DNA of 64,000 bases from Acidobacteriota bacterium (GCA_004298155.1 SCRD01000001.1:248001-312000); one strand, 5' to 3'; positions 16,724 through 25,583 are shown, counted from the stretch's first letter. Notes: generated by a model not told the origin, from the sequence alone. Numbers and translations: made by a program.

Positions 16724-17300
16724 GTTTTCCCTCGAGCAAAACCGAAAGCTTCTCCTTCAGAATCTGCCGCGCCTGCCACAACCGCTGGCGGACCGAGCCT
16801 TCTGGAATCTGCAGCACAGCGGAAATTTCAGGCGATGTAAGCTCCTCCGCAAGCGAAAGCGTGAGAGCGTGGCGAAGCTCTTCCGGCAGGGATTCAATCA
16901 ACCGATCGAGCAGTGCAGTCATTTCTTCGCGGCTTGCAATCTCATCGGCGGGCGTTCCCTGTGCCTGAAGCTGCAAGATCGACTCTACAGACTCGCTCAG
17001 CGGAATGGCTGAATGGTGAAGCGCGCGACGTCTTTTCCGTAAGTCAAGGGCCACGTGCCATGCCGTTCCAGCCAGCCACGCCCGCTGGTTGCGAATCAGT
17101 CTCCATCGCCGCCGGTGACGCCAGAAACGGACAAATGTTTCCTGGGCGGCGTCTTCCGCATCGTGGTGATTGCGTAGCGCCGAATAGGCGATGGCGTAGA
17201 CAAATCGCGAGTGCTCCCGCACTGCTGTTTCCATCTCATCCGTGGAAGCGGCAGTGATCGGGAAAATGTCGCTCAACACGCCTTCGCTCGATTCCGGCAT
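16713..17300 (-). CDS. ECF RNA polymerase sigma factor
   Basis: A 195-residue sigma-70 family protein of the extracytoplasmic-function class, with only regions 2 and 4. Region 2 (residues about 25-92) contains HHDAEDAAQETFVRFW and the -10 recognition helix region RAWLAGTAWHVALDLRK. Region 4 (about 130-182) has LPEELRHALTLSL and the helix-turn-helix TSPEISAVLQIPEGSVRQRL. The ATG at 17300 is preferred to a TTG two codons upstream. The stop overlaps the start of a probable anti-sigma gene, the standard paired arrangement. Its signal and regulon are unknown. Confidence 0.92.
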   Translation of the reverse strand: MPESSEGVLSDIFPITAASTDEMETAVREHSRFVYAIAYSALRNHHDAEDAAQETFVRFWRHRRRWRLIRNQRAWLAGTAWHVALDLRKRRRALHHSAIPLSESVESILQLQAQGTPADEIASREEMTALLDRLIESLPEELRHALTLSLAEELTSPEISAVLQIPEGSVRQRLWQARQILKEKLSVLLEGKHGK

Positions 17301-17437
17301 CCGCAAGCCTCACCGATATAGACGGCGCCAGGCTCCGTGGCGTTCAGATATTTTTTCGAGGGCAGGAAGATTCGCGGCGGTTTGGACCATCTCTTTCGTC
17401 CCCTTGGTGGCTGAGGAGATTCTAACGCGGATTGGTT

Positions 17438-17457
17438 CCCATGGCTCACGCCATGGG
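17438..17457. repeat. CCATGG-type hairpin repeat
   Basis: CCCATGGC and GCCATGGG flank a TCAC loop, a perfect eight-pair stem. I recall CCATGGC...GCCATGG hairpins of this form as recurring intergenic palindromes in Acidobacteriota, but the window holds only this copy. Confidence 0.6.
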
Positions 17458-17542
17458 CTAAATTCTTTTGGCCCTCCGAGCCTCAGGAAAGCGGTCGGGG
17501 GAAAGCAGAATGCAGCGGGCGGAGCGGGAATTCACAGCTCGA

Positions 17543-17583
17543 TCCCGCAGTGCGGGACGCGTGCGCCACCCCTCGCACGTCCC
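17543..17583. repeat. Overlapping palindromes TCCCGCA-G-TGCGGGA and GGGAC/GTCCC hairpin
   Basis: TCCCGCA G TGCGGGA (17543-17557) is a near-perfect palindrome. Its right half also starts a second stem, GGGAC-GC-GTGCG paired with CGCAC-GTCCC (17554-17583, two-base bulge). The two folds are mutually exclusive. Confidence 0.6.
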
Positions 17584-17603
17584 AGAACACGTGGTGTAAA
17601 ATT

Positions 17604-17635
17604 CTCGTAAAGTCGCTTCTGGCGTGGTTTACGAG
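17604..17635. promoter_or_regulatory. CTCGTAAA inverted repeat upstream of the histidine kinase
   Basis: CTCGTAAA (17604-17611) and TTTACGAG (17628-17635) are perfect inverted repeats 16 bases apart, ending 39 bases before the kinase start. The spacing suits a dimeric regulator straddling the promoter; it could be an autoregulatory site. Confidence 0.45.
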
Positions 17636-17660
17636 AGGTTCCGAGCAGCGCAGGGCGTTA

Positions 17661-17666
17661 TATAAT
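17661..17666 (+). promoter_or_regulatory. TATAAT -10 element implying a leaderless kinase mRNA
   Basis: A perfect TATAAT ends nine bases before the GTG at 17675. A start point 6-8 bases downstream would coincide with, or nearly coincide with, the initiation codon. No Shine-Dalgarno is present. The -35 region is not convincing. Confidence 0.5.
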
Positions 17667-17674
17667 TCAGATAA

Positions 17675-19654
17675 GTGCGCTGGAAACCTTCCAAGTCGAA
17701 CTATCCCCTGCTGACGATAGCAGTTTTCGCCGCGGGGCTTGTGCTGGCCGGCACGCTGCTCTACGGCTGGATCAACCGTGCCAGCCTTGCAGACCGTGAA
17801 CAGCAAGAGGAACTTCTGAACGCCGCCATGCGCAGTTTTCGAGGCGAGTTTGTTGCGCCGTTGCTGGAAATCCGCGCGACGTTTCGTCCGGCGCCAAGAT
17901 CGGCGACCACGGCGGACGTAGATCAATACCTTGCTGATTTCTACATGCAGTGGCGGAGCAACGATGCCGCGAGCGCGCTGGTGTCAGGACTGAGCGTGGC
18001 CACAATTGGTCCTGACGGAAAGGCGCAATTCCGGACGCTCGACGCGACAAGCGGAAAATTTGTCGAGGAAGCATGGCCTCCATCGCTCGAAATGTTCCGC
18101 CCACGGACTGAACGGGTTGAAAGAATTGGTCCGCGCGAGGCCGGGCCGATGTTTTTCGTGCGTGCCGGCGACTTACCCTTTGCTCTCAACGGACCGCGCC
18201 CGATGATCGTCATTCCTTTTATGGAACCCGGCAGGCGAGACCGCGAATTTGGGTTCTGGACGAGCAGCCTCAGGAAGGCGGGCCCGGTCCCGCCCGCAGA
18301 TGTTGTAACAGAGAGAGAGGAGTTCCGCCGCGTGCCCCAACCGCCCGGCGGCATGCCGCTTCCTGATCTGCCAGTGCACGCCCGTTTCGCGGCCCGTCCG
18401 CGGGGCTGGTGCTTTCTGGAATTGGACCTTGGCTACCTGAAGCAGCACGTATTTTTGCAACTCGTGCAACGAAGTTTCGGCGGGGCGGGGCTGGCCAATT
18501 ATCGGGTTGGTGTAATGGGGGAAGGCGGGCGGCAAATCATTTTCAGTTCTGAGCCTGGCCTCGAGCCGTCATCGTTCTCTTCACCCGACGGCGACGCTCT
18601 GCTGCTCGCCTCTTATGGGGAGCTGGGCGCCATGCTTCGCGTTCGCGCAAGGAGGCTGGCATCGGGGGCTGGGCCGGACGACCTCATGGATTTGTCTTTA
18701 GCGAATGCTCCCTCACCCTTTTTGGGAGGTCCTCCATCGCAGGGTGCGGAGCGGCATGGGAGCCTTCGCGAAGCAAGCGCCTGGGTGCTGGTGGTGAAGA
18801 ATAAAGCCGGTTCAATTGATGCGTTGGTGGCCCGGACGCGGCGGCGGAACCTGGCGCTGGGGTTCGGCGTCCTTTTCTTGCTGGCAGTGAGCATGGGATC
18901 ACTCGTGATGACTACTCAACGCGCGCGCGAGCTGGCGCGGCGGGAGATGGAATTTGTCGCAGGCGTCTCCCATGAATTCCGGACGCCTCTGGCGTCCATT
19001 CAGTCCGCCGGTTTCAACCTCTCCAGCGGGGTTGTGCATGAAGCCGGCAGGGTAAAGGAATATGGCGCGCTGGTGCGAAATGAAGCGCGCCGGCTGACAG
19101 ACCTGATCGAACAGGTAATGAGTTATGCGGGCATCCAGTCTGGCGCCAGGCACTACGAACTTGTTCCCACCGAAGTCCCCGCAATCGTGGAACGGGCCAT
19201 GGCCGAATTTGCTCCAGTGCTCAGTGACGCCGGGTGGCAGGTTGAGAGAAAATTGGAAGACAACCTTCCCCCAGTGTTCGTGGAAACCTCGTCGGTTGAG
19301 AGCGCCGTGAAGAACCTTTTTGCCAATGCCATCAAATATGGCGGCGCCAGCCGATGGCTGCGCATTACAGCAATGAACGCCCCGAATGGGGGCCGTGGAG
19401 AAGTGCAGATCTCGGTGGAGGACCACGGACCTGGCATTGCTCCAGCGGATCTGCCGCACATCTTTGAGCCATTCTACCGTGGGCAGGGAGTAGTGGCTTC
19501 AACGGTGCCCGGAGCCGGACTGGGGCTGAGCATCGTGAAGCGCCACATTGAAGCGCAGGGCGGGCATGTCAGTGTAGAGAGCACAAGAGGAAAGGGATCG
19601 CGTTTTACGATCCATCTGCCCGCCATCCAGGAACCTGAACAAAAAGCCGGTTAG
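17675..19654 (+). CDS. Membrane sensor histidine kinase
   Basis: A 659-residue two-component sensor starting at GTG. One transmembrane helix is at about residues 10-32 and a second near 390-410 (GFGVLFLLAVSMGSLVM), enclosing a periplasmic sensor region of about 350 residues with no recognised domain. The cytoplasmic part has the HisKA box SHEFRTPLASIQ near 432 (phospho-accepting His). It also has the N box VKNLFANAIKYG near 545, the G1 box EDHGPGIAPADLP and the G2 box GAGLGLSIVKRH. No HAMP domain is evident. An OmpR-family regulator gene follows after 45 bases, so the two form a system. The stimulus is unknown. Confidence 0.93.
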   Translation: MRWKPSKSNYPLLTIAVFAAGLVLAGTLLYGWINRASLADREQQEELLNAAMRSFRGEFVAPLLEIRATFRPAPRSATTADVDQYLADFYMQWRSNDAASALVSGLSVATIGPDGKAQFRTLDATSGKFVEEAWPPSLEMFRPRTERVERIGPREAGPMFFVRAGDLPFALNGPRPMIVIPFMEPGRRDREFGFWTSSLRKAGPVPPADVVTEREEFRRVPQPPGGMPLPDLPVHARFAARPRGWCFLELDLGYLKQHVFLQLVQRSFGGAGLANYRVGVMGEGGRQIIFSSEPGLEPSSFSSPDGDALLLASYGELGAMLRVRARRLASGAGPDDLMDLSLANAPSPFLGGPPSQGAERHGSLREASAWVLVVKNKAGSIDALVARTRRRNLALGFGVLFLLAVSMGSLVMTTQRARELARREMEFVAGVSHEFRTPLASIQSAGFNLSSGVVHEAGRVKEYGALVRNEARRLTDLIEQVMSYAGIQSGARHYELVPTEVPAIVERAMAEFAPVLSDAGWQVERKLEDNLPPVFVETSSVESAVKNLFANAIKYGGASRWLRITAMNAPNGGRGEVQISVEDHGPGIAPADLPHIFEPFYRGQGVVASTVPGAGLGLSIVKRHIEAQGGHVSVESTRGKGSRFTIHLPAIQEPEQKAG

Positions 19655-19699
19655 GAAGACAGCCCGGCTGGGTTGGTCGAAAGTGAAACGGCAGCTAAC

Positions 19700-20407
19700 A
19701 TGAAACGAAGAAATTTTGTTCAACCTGGCCTGCTTCTGGTGGAAGACGACGCTGCCCTGGTCCTGACGCTCACCGATCTTCTGTCGAGCAAGGGTTACCG
19801 GGTGGAGAGCGTGAAAGATGGCCAGGAAGCCCTCGATCGCGCCTCCGAGGGAGGGTTTGACTTGATCATCCTGGACGTCATGCTGCCGCATATGGACGGG
19901 TTTGAAATCTGCCGCACTCTGCGGCGGCGCGCCGTTCGCACTCCCATCCTTATGTTGACGGCGCGGGGCCAGGTCGAGGACAAGGTGTCCGGCCTCAAAC
20001 TCGGGGCTGACGATTACCTTGCCAAGCCGTTTGATTCCTCCGAACTGCTGGCCCGCATCGAGGCCCTGTTGCGCAGGGCGTCATTGCCTCAGTCGAGCCA
20101 GCGGGACGTGACCTTCCGGTTTGGGCCTGTGACGGTGGACTTCCGCAGCACGGCAGTGTGGCGCGATGGCAAGTCTATCGAGATGTCAGCGCGGGAGTTT
20201 GAATTGCTGGCTTACTTTATCCAGCAGCAGGGCTCAACCGTGTCGCGCGATGAACTGCTGCGGGAGGTGTGGGGTTATGACGAAGCGACCATGACCCGCA
20301 CCATCGATGCCCACATCTGGATGCTTCGCCAGAAGCTCGAGCAGGACCCGCAGAGCCCGCGCCATTTTCTCACCGTTCGCGGCCTGGGATACAGGTTCGT
20401 CAGATGA
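19700..20407 (+). CDS. OmpR/PhoB-family response regulator
   Basis: 235 residues from the ATG at 19700 (an upstream TTG is possible). The receiver domain has the acidic pair EDD at 15-17, phospho-acceptor Asp59 (LIILDVMLPHMDG), Thr87 (MLTARG) and Lys109 (YLAKPF). A winged-helix DNA-binding domain follows (residues about 135-235) with MSAREFELLAYF, SRDELLREVWGYD and VRGLGYRFVR at the C-terminus. It is encoded 45 bases downstream of the histidine kinase and is its obvious partner. Target genes are not evident; the adjacent Spy-like gene at 20680 is a reasonable candidate because such proteins answer envelope stress. Confidence 0.95.
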   Translation: MKRRNFVQPGLLLVEDDAALVLTLTDLLSSKGYRVESVKDGQEALDRASEGGFDLIILDVMLPHMDGFEICRTLRRRAVRTPILMLTARGQVEDKVSGLKLGADDYLAKPFDSSELLARIEALLRRASLPQSSQRDVTFRFGPVTVDFRSTAVWRDGKSIEMSAREFELLAYFIQQQGSTVSRDELLREVWGYDEATMTRTIDAHIWMLRQKLEQDPQSPRHFLTVRGLGYRFVR

Positions 20408-20679
20408 CCTTCCTGAAAAGTGTCGGCGCTGAACGGGACGTTGACGCATGAATGCCGATCTGCTTTAACACGGTACAAAGCCCGCCGCTCGAAGCGATAT
20501 AGAATTTACGCAGGCTTTAAATTCATTCCTGGCATTCTGAATAACAATGAAAACATGAGGCCGGGGAAAACGCGGAATTCAATCTCGCAGCACGACCAGC
20601 GTTGACAATATCAGGACGGTGTCTCTGACCTCTGAACTTGAACCGCAAGAATCAGAATCTCAAAAAAGAGAGGTAAGAA

Positions 20680-21348
20680 ATGATGAAACAGCTGTTTAAC
20701 ATCGCCCTTGTCGTTGCGCTTTTCGGTGCGGTAGCGATGGCGCAGGAGCGCTCCAAAGAAGTGGTTGTTGAAGGGCCCGATACGGCCGCGGTGCAGGCCG
20801 GAATTGCGGCAGGCCCTATGCAAGGGCCGGACACCATGATGCCGCAAGAAATCCCCGATGACCCTCCAGTACTCCGGGAGCGAGTTTTTAATCTGCGGGC
20901 CAGGGGTCCGTTTGGGCCGGGCCCGATGATGTGGTTCCACGGCCGGGGAATGGGCGAGTGGTGGCGCGATCCCGAAGTGGTTGAAAAAATCGGGTTAAGC
21001 GACCAGCAGAAGCAACAGCTTGAAAAGATCTCGCTGGACAGCCGCCTCAAGATGATTGATCTGCGCGCGGACCTCGAGAAGCAGGAAGTGATTCTTGGCC
21101 CTATGCTCGAGGCCTACCATCCGAATGAGGCGCAGGTGCTTGCGCAGGTTGAAAAAGTGTCTCAGGCGCGGGGTGAGGTAGAGAAGCAGCGCGTCCAGAC
21201 AATGCTGGCAAGCCGCGGCGTGCTGACGGAGGAGCAGTGGAGTAAATTGAAGGACGCGCGGTCGGAATCCCATCAGAATATCCGCCGGCGCAGCCATCCG
21301 CGTCCCACGAGGCCTGCGACGCCGGCGACGCCTGCTCCAGGCAAGTGA
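20680..21348 (+). CDS. Spy/CpxP-like periplasmic protein
   Basis: 222 residues with a short signal peptide (MKQLFNIALVVALFGAVAMA) and AGAGG before the ATG pair. Residues about 90-190 form the helical Spy/LTXXQ-type unit: EKIGLSDQQKQQLEKI, then a downstream repeat VLTEEQWSKLKD. Proteins of this family are small periplasmic chaperones or metal-stress sensors. The N-terminal 60 mature residues are low complexity (Met/Pro/Gly). It follows a two-component system on the same strand after 272 bases. A second Spy-like gene lies at 23448, minus strand. Chaperone activity is inferred from the family. Confidence 0.75.
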   Translation: MMKQLFNIALVVALFGAVAMAQERSKEVVVEGPDTAAVQAGIAAGPMQGPDTMMPQEIPDDPPVLRERVFNLRARGPFGPGPMMWFHGRGMGEWWRDPEVVEKIGLSDQQKQQLEKISLDSRLKMIDLRADLEKQEVILGPMLEAYHPNEAQVLAQVEKVSQARGEVEKQRVQTMLASRGVLTEEQWSKLKDARSESHQNIRRRSHPRPTRPATPATPAPGK

Positions 21349-21435
21349 GAGCGTGGCCCATTTGCTTACGAACCCGGCGGGGTCCTGCGAAGGCAGCGCC
21401 TCGCCGTTCCAGCAGACCATTGAAAAAGACTTGCC

Positions 21436-21610
21436 GTCATGCCGAGCCCGTTCGCCCTCCATTTGCGAACGGCCCTGAACGAGTGGAGGGACTCAGGGTA
21501 AACTCCGCGAAGCATCTGCTGCATTGAGTGAAGTGAAAAAGCGGATCCTTCGCGGAGTTTGGCCTGGTCGAGCAGCAGATTCCTCTCCCGCTCTGCGGGA
21601 TCGGAATGAC
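21436..21610. repeat. Composite palindromic element, copy C
   Basis: 175 bases ending in GTCATGCCGAG and TCGGAATGAC, the same termini as copy B but enlarged. It contains a perfect eight-pair hairpin CCGTTCGC/GCGAACGG (21448-21472) and a perfect 13-base inverted repeat (21500-21512 with 21548-21560). It also has a competing ATCTGCTGC/GCAGCAGAT pair (21514-21522 with 21572-21580). It lies between convergent genes. Confidence 0.75.
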
Positions 21611-21644
21611 GTTCAGAACGATGTAGCGAACTTGCAACCTCGGA

Positions 21645-22922
21645 CTAATAGGCCCAATAAGGACCGACAACTCCTTTCGGTCCCGTCTTGTTTTCAATCC
21701 CTACAAAAACATCGCGGCCGTAGAAGAAGGGCATGCCAAAGTCAACGTAGTCCGTTGAAGCGCCAGTGCCGGTGCTGCCGCCCAGGTCGTTGAATGCGGC
21801 GTTCTTGCCATTGTTATTGCTGAGAGCGAAGAGAGCGTTCGCATCGGCAATGTTAAAAGAAACCGGATTGGAGGTACCGTTCAGGCCGGAAGTAGTGACG
21901 GTGAACTTTACGGTTGAGCTTGGGCAATAGAAGCCAGAATAAGTAGTGCAGTCCTGTATCCCGGTAGAAGCAAGCGTTGTGGCGTCCAGAAAGAAAAGGC
22001 CGTTTGACCCGCTGTCGATAAAGCTATTTTGGTAGTCGATGCCGTTGTAAATGACATGGAAATTCCCGGAGTTGTCCGTTGTGTAGACCTGGGCGTTGCC
22101 CAGGCCGTTGTCGGACTGTGTCTCAATACCGAAGATCAGCGATCCCGAAGCGGTTGGCGCTCCGTTATCGGGGACGGACGGTAAGGAGATCAACAAACCG
22201 TTATTGTCCTGGGGAAACATCGAAACGGGGTTCTGAAGCTGATTCTGCAGGGGCACAACAGCGGCGTTGCAGGCCCCGCCGTTTGCGGGACAGAGAAAGT
22301 AGTGGTTGGGGTTGCTGGTGGTGGAAGCGCAGGCCGTACCACAATCCTGCTGAAAGACGCCGATCCCAAGGATGCCGTTGGCGCCCAGCAATTGGACCGT
22401 ATTTTGATTGGATCCGCTCCCTGTCACACAGGAATTGGGGACGGGGAACCTGGTCGGATTCGAGCTGTCGATGAGCTGGATGGGGACGGAGCTTGCATTT
22501 TCGCCGGCCATCTTTATGTCAGCAGACTCTACCGGCCCCCAGACATAAGATGTATCAGCGAAGCTAATGCATTCCTGCAGCGGGTTGCTGCCGTTGTCGG
22601 TGACGGCCGGCAACGAGAGTGTGACCTGTGAAGAAAGCAACCGCAGGCCCTCTGACCCAGTATCCACCAGGACATCCGGAATGTTCTGGCAGGTCGAGGT
22701 GCCCGGAACGCAGATGGTAACGGTAGTGAAGACCCCGTTAGGATAATCGTTTGCCGGGCCCAGGTTGACTTCTATGGGTTGGTTATTGTTGACCTGGTTG
22801 AACCCTGAGCCTGAACCGGAATTCGAGCCGGAACTGCCTCCGCAACCGGCCAGTCCCAGCATGCTGACGGCGATCAGGCAAATAAGAACCAGCGGGGCGT
22901 AACACCTCCTGAGCAGTGTCAT
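21645..22922 (-). CDS. DUF3443 family lipoprotein
   Basis: A 425-residue lipoprotein: the N-terminus ends in the lipobox LAGC, after which a Gly/Ser linker leads to the DUF3443 signature (QPIEVNLGPANDYPNGVFTT, then LVDTGSEGLRLL). The phrase VDTGSEGLRLL, and a second FIDSGSNGLFFLD near residue 300, each contain a D-T/S-G triad like those of pepsin-type aspartic proteases. Whether this is a real protease relationship is not established. The ATG overlaps the stop of the DUF2844 gene (ATGA), so the two are translationally coupled, as they often are in other bacteria. The role is unknown. Confidence 0.85.
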   Translation of the reverse strand: MTLLRRCYAPLVLICLIAVSMLGLAGCGGSSGSNSGSGSGFNQVNNNQPIEVNLGPANDYPNGVFTTVTICVPGTSTCQNIPDVLVDTGSEGLRLLSSQVTLSLPAVTDNGSNPLQECISFADTSYVWGPVESADIKMAGENASSVPIQLIDSSNPTRFPVPNSCVTGSGSNQNTVQLLGANGILGIGVFQQDCGTACASTTSNPNHYFLCPANGGACNAAVVPLQNQLQNPVSMFPQDNNGLLISLPSVPDNGAPTASGSLIFGIETQSDNGLGNAQVYTTDNSGNFHVIYNGIDYQNSFIDSGSNGLFFLDATTLASTGIQDCTTYSGFYCPSSTVKFTVTTSGLNGTSNPVSFNIADANALFALSNNNGKNAAFNDLGGSTGTGASTDYVDFGMPFFYGRDVFVGIENKTGPKGVVGPYWAY

Positions 22923-23362
22923 TTCACCACCTCTGCCGGGATACCGGCTGGAAGCAGGTTTGGTGCATAGGCTGCTCCATGGAAGGAACGCATGTGGCCT
23001 CCGCTGACCAGAACGAAATCCTTTCCTCTGACCACCAGCGGACCACCGCGTTGGCGACGGGACCTCGGCGCCTGCTTCAACTGTTCGAAGTAGGAACCCA
23101 GCAATTGCTGTAGATCAGGCATGGCGGGCCCTTGCCAGGCAACCCCAAAAACCAGCCCGGCAGGAGAAACGTACTCGCGGATGGTCTTGCCATCGGGGGT
23201 AGTCAGTTCTTTGATGGAATAACCCTGGCGAGCAGTCTCATGAAGCTGCGCCCGCATTCGCTGTTGATCTGTGGTTATTGAATTTTCATATTGCCCAAGA
23301 ACCGCCCAACCGGGAACGCATCCCAGTAGCAAAACGACCAGTAAACCCAGGAATATCCTCAT
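22919..23362 (-). CDS. DUF2844 family exported protein
   Basis: A 147-residue protein with GGAGG before its ATG and a signal peptide (MRIFLGLLVVLLLGCVPGWA). Residues about 30-100 match the DUF2844 pattern: YSIKELTTPDGKTIREYVSP followed by GLVFGVAWQGPAMPDLQQLLG. The ending is basic (SRRQRGGPLVVRGKD). It is the first gene of a pair with the DUF3443 lipoprotein, four-base overlap. The conserved pairing suggests that the two products act together in the envelope; the actual activity is unknown. Confidence 0.85.
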   Translation of the reverse strand: MRIFLGLLVVLLLGCVPGWAVLGQYENSITTDQQRMRAQLHETARQGYSIKELTTPDGKTIREYVSPAGLVFGVAWQGPAMPDLQQLLGSYFEQLKQAPRSRRQRGGPLVVRGKDFVLVSGGHMRSFHGAAYAPNLLPAGIPAEVVK

Positions 23363-23447
23363 AAACCTCCGTGGCGTCCACCACTTGGATGCTTACTTGT
23401 CCCAGCGGGGAGAGCATAATTTTAGGATAGTGTTTTAACTTTGATCC

Positions 23448-23924
23448 TTAGTTTGGCATCGGCCTGCCGCGTCCCCCCCGCCGCTCCTCCTGAATTTTTT
23501 GCCATTTCTTCTGCTGATCGGCAGTCAAGATAGGTTTTATCTTTTCATTCAACTGTTCCCTAATCTCGCGGAACTTTGCAAACCGGTCTTCGCGTGACAT
23601 TGAGGTGTCCTGCCGCAGGTCCCCCATTTGTTTGTGTTGTTCCTCGATGATAGGTTTTATTTTGGCCTGCTGTTCATCCGTCAACTGTAACTGTTTGGTC
23701 ATGCGGGCCAGTTGGTCCTCGGGTGTCATTGGCCCATGCATTCGCCGCCCGCCATACTGCGGCAGCGGCGCGCCTGCCAGCATCGTGATTCCCGCCAGAA
23801 TCGTGAGAACGACGCCTGCTACCAGCAGGAAGGTCTTTGTTTTCTGTGCCCTGCCTCCGAGCCTCCACTTCAGCAGTTCAGTGCCCTCCAGGCCAAAGGC
23901 CCTTCTGGTTTCCTCTGTCATCAT
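23448..23924 (-). CDS. Membrane-anchored Spy/LTXXQ-like protein
   Basis: 158 residues from the ATG at 23924, chosen because AAAGGAGA precedes it. Residues about 25-50 are a single transmembrane helix (FLLVAGVVLTILAGITML), so the protein is probably anchored rather than released. The periplasmic part has the LTxxQ hallmark LQLTDEQQAKIKPII and a second ILTADQQKKWQKIQEE, flanking a charged helix. It ends in a Gly/Arg-rich tail. It lies upstream of the DUF2844/DUF3443 pair on the same strand with an 85-base gap, so it may share their transcript. The envelope stress role is inferred. Confidence 0.72.
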   Translation of the reverse strand: MMTEETRRAFGLEGTELLKWRLGGRAQKTKTFLLVAGVVLTILAGITMLAGAPLPQYGGRRMHGPMTPEDQLARMTKQLQLTDEQQAKIKPIIEEQHKQMGDLRQDTSMSREDRFAKFREIREQLNEKIKPILTADQQKKWQKIQEERRGGRGRPMPN

Positions 23925-24161
23925 ATCACTTCTCCTTTCGTGCGGCCGGAGCATTGCCCCAGCGCTTAAATTCTACTTTGCCGTAGACGCCATGCCGCCC
24001 CGCGCAGTTGCGCAGCATCAGTTAAATTTATGTAAAACCGTGACCGTTCTCATTCATGTGGCAGGTGACAACGCCGGCTTTCGATGCTCCTGTTGCAACC
24101 AGCCGGCGGAGTGGTGAATATCCCTTGACGGCATGACTCTTTGCTCCGTTAGAATCTAGGG

Positions 24162-25583
24162 ATGATGGCCGCGCGTAATGTGCTGGTTGTTATGATCATG
24201 CTGTGGAGTGTAGCAACCAATGCGCATCCAGCAACGCTACCGCCGCTGCCCAAGCTCGATCTTTCGAACACTTTCCCCGCTGTCGGCACTCAGATTCGTA
24301 AAGCAGACGCCGCTGCTCTAGCCCGCCCGGACGATCCTGATGCGGTTGGGGAACTGGGAATGGTGCTCGACGCCTACCAGCAGTACGCTGCGGCGGGAAT
24401 ATGTTATCGCCGGGCGCATTTGCTTTCCCCCTCAACGTTTTCATGGGCTTATGATCTTGCCTACGTTGAAATGAAGCTCGGCCGGTACCACGATGCATCT
24501 GCTGCGTTCGAGGTGGCGCTTGAGATCAGGCCGGACTATCTCCCCGCGACGTTGAACCTTGCCGAATGCCTCCTTTCGACAGGACAGTTGCCTGAGAGCC
24601 GGGACCTGTTCGAGGCAATTATCAAGAAATATCCTGAGAACCCCGAGGCATATTACGGGCTGGGGCGAATCGAGATCCAGCAGGGCAGTATGGATGACGC
24701 CGCCCTGGCATTGAAGAAGGCGATCGAAATATTCCCTCAGTATGGTGGCGCGCATTACGCTCTGGCTATGGTTTACCGGAAGATGGGCCAGCCTGATAAG
24801 GCGAAGGAGCATTTTGCTGCTTATCAAAAAAACGTAACGGCCAATCCGCCTGAAGTTGACCCGTTGCGGGCCGCGGTGCAGCAGTTGGACCAGACGCCCC
24901 TCAGGTATCTGGAGCGTGGGGTGGCGCTCGAGCAGGCCGGCGATCTCGAGGGGTCAATTGAGGCCCACGTCAAAGCTGCTCAGCTTGATCCCAGTTTCGA
25001 ACAACCCCATATCAATCTGATTCAGCTTTACGCCCGAACTGGCAAAATCGCAGAAGCCGAGGAACAGTATCGCATCGCCGTCCGCCTGAACCCTCATCGG
25101 TCTGATTGTTACTATAACTACGGGGTCCTAATGTTCGAGCTTGGAAAATACGCTGAAGCAGAAGGGGCCTTCCGGAAGGCAATCGCAAGCAATCCTTTCT
25201 ATGCGCAGGCGCACAATAACCTTGGCTTCCTGCTTCAGCAGCAGGGGCGAAGAAACGAGGCGCTCGCGGAATTTCGCGAAGCGGTTAAAGACAAGCCGGA
25301 CTACCGGCTGGCTCGCTTTCACGTTGGGCTGATTCTGGCGAACCAGGGCGATTATTCCGGCGCTATCGAGCAATTCCGAATGATCCTTGAGCCCGACGAC
25401 GCCGAGACTCCGACATATCTTCACGCGCTCGCTACTACCTATGCACGGGCCGGCGACGTTCCGAACGCGCTGGTTTATATGAGGAAAGCGCGGACGGAAG
25501 CTCAAAAGAAGGAGCAACCCCAACTGCTTCCGGGCATTGATCGTGATTTAAAGGCGCTCGAAACTGACGTCAGCAGACGCTGA
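24162..25583 (+). CDS. Secreted tetratricopeptide-repeat protein
   Basis: 473 residues with a signal peptide ([18 protein letters not shown]). The rest is a solenoid of about ten TPR units, for example [39 protein letters not shown] and [18 protein letters not shown], each with the W/L-G-Y-A-P spacing. It should mediate protein-protein contacts in the periplasm. A CRTAC1 protein gene starts 54 bases downstream on the same strand; this TPR plus CRTAC1 pairing is common in Acidobacteriota. No catalytic domain is seen. Confidence 0.88.
   Translation: MMAARNVLVVMIMLWSVATNAHPATLPPLPKLDLSNTFPAVGTQIRKADAAALARPDDPDAVGELGMVLDAYQQYAAAGICYRRAHLLSPSTFSWAYDLAYVEMKLGRYHDASAAFEVALEIRPDYLPATLNLAECLLSTGQLPESRDLFEAIIKKYPENPEAYYGLGRIEIQQGSMDDAALALKKAIEIFPQYGGAHYALAMVYRKMGQPDKAKEHFAAYQKNVTANPPEVDPLRAAVQQLDQTPLRYLERGVALEQAGDLEGSIEAHVKAAQLDPSFEQPHINLIQLYARTGKIAEAEEQYRIAVRLNPHRSDCYYNYGVLMFELGKYAEAEGAFRKAIASNPFYAQAHNNLGFLLQQQGRRNEALAEFREAVKDKPDYRLARFHVGLILANQGDYSGAIEQFRMILEPDDAETPTYLHALATTYARAGDVPNALVYMRKARTEAQKKEQPQLLPGIDRDLKALETDVSRR

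Larger units (their letters stand above)
17301..17674. other. Palindrome-rich divergent intergenic region
   Basis: 374 bases between the ECF sigma gene and the histidine kinase gene. No open frame is convincing. It holds four distinct inverted repeats (17438-17635) and a TATAAT at 17661; these are described separately. Confidence 0.7.
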
